From Candidatus Tenebribacter mawsonii (GTDB lineage Bacteria > Cloacimonadota > Cloacimonadia > Cloacimonadales > TCS61), in assembly GCA_030765665.1 (NCBI GenBank), contig JAVCCD010000348.1:1-6981 (forward strand): DNA of 6,981 nt. The letters are read 5' to 3'. Shown one piece after another: positions 6,632 to 6,981 of the stretch. The position numbers and the translations under genes were made by a program. Numbering within the stretch: position 1 is the first letter of the stretch; every line of letters begins with the position of its first letter. The notes beneath the pieces are model-generated. The model was not told where the DNA came from and ran no database searches. It saw nothing but the letters and a program-made list of their open reading frames with translations.

Positions 6632-6981
6632 CCCATAAAGCTTCAAAACCATTTCATCTAATTCTTCCTGTATTTCATTTAATTTTAATTCAGCTTCTGA
6701 TTTATTAATTTTTTTATCAAATTCTTGAACTTTAATTTTATATGCTCGATCAAATAAATTCTCAAAATCGTATTTCTGATTTTCAGAAGGAATAACAATT
6801 GGCAACTGACGAATATCATTTAATTGAATATTGACACTTTGATTGATAAATGTACGATAAAAATCAAACAGGAAATTCGAATTGATTAACGATACGAAAT
6901 AATTATCTAATTTATGTTCTATACAATACAAGGACATTGATCCAACATCATTTATAGACTTATCTTTCAATCTACATTTAA
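6623..6981 (-). CDS. DNA adenine methyltransferase-like protein, C-terminal part (cut by window end, probably frameshifted)
   Basis: Only the last 118 or so residues are visible; the frame stays open through 6981, so the N-terminal and catalytic part lies outside the window. The segment LINSNFLFDFYR, then IQLNDIRQLPIVIPS, then a charged coiled-coil-like stretch, then ELDEMVLKLYG, matches the C-terminal target-recognition end of TaqI/Eco57I-type N6-adenine methyltransferases. This class includes type IIG restriction-modification enzymes and PglX-like phage-defence methylases. These usually end in a YGL-x-x-x-DYE-like tail. Here the frame stops at TAA (6623-6625) after YGFE, while the expected tail occurs in another frame to 6571. 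A TTG at 6968-6970 is not a credible start. The gene is convergent with the efflux operon. A type I HsdS subunit is a less likely alternative. Catalytic motifs cannot be checked here. Confidence 0.72.
   Translation of the reverse strand, partial: KCRLKDKSINDVGSMSLYCIEHKLDNYFVSLINSNFLFDFYRTFINQSVNIQLNDIRQLPIVIPSENQKYDFENLFDRAYKIKVQEFDKKINKSEAELKLNEIQEELDEMVLKLYGFE

Noticed and set aside
6469..6708. A 79-codon + strand open frame across the methyltransferase tail
   Set aside because: It is low-complexity (Ser, Thr, Leu, His rich), has no ribosome binding site, and runs opposite to the better-supported - strand methyltransferase end. It is a shadow frame.

Overview
The window is AT-rich DNA from a Gram-negative (diderm) bacterium. 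The diderm inference rests on a TolC-type outer-membrane protein, a lipoprotein periplasmic adaptor and an RND inner-membrane pump encoded together. The lineage cannot be fixed from this sequence. The low-GC coding style combined with GC-richer palindromic intergenic repeats is reminiscent of environmental FCB-group bacteria (for example Cloacimonadota), but that is only an impression.

Positions 1-6322 form one self-contained transcription unit on the + strand. A sigma70-like promoter and a palindromic operator (8-53) precede a TetR-family regulator (72-677). Three genes then follow at gaps of 11-27 bases: a TolC-like outer-membrane channel (699-2033), a membrane-fusion lipoprotein (2045-3052) and an HAE1-type RND transporter (3080-6166). 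A hairpin terminator lies at 6291-6322. The three structural genes supply all parts of a tripartite efflux pump. The TetR protein most likely binds the operator and represses itself and the pump until a ligand binds. The substrate cannot be read from the sequence. The RND protein carries an Asp-Asn pair in TM4 and Asn in place of the TM10 lysine, unlike AcrB.

Positions 6167-6570 hold no convincing gene. They are a patchwork of small hairpins and short repeated words, including a palindromic element of about 55 bp with TGTCAT/ATGACA ends (6328-6382), next to the terminator.

At the right edge, on the - strand and convergent with the pump operon, is the C-terminal end of a DNA adenine methyltransferase-like protein (6623-6981, cut by the window end). 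Its family-typical last residues appear to continue in another frame to 6571, suggesting a one-base frameshift at 6629-6634. This is natural or a sequencing error.

The pump operon itself is a well-known type of system. I see no wholly new system here. The points most worth checking are the frameshifted methyltransferase tail, the intergenic palindromic elements and the variant proton-relay residues.
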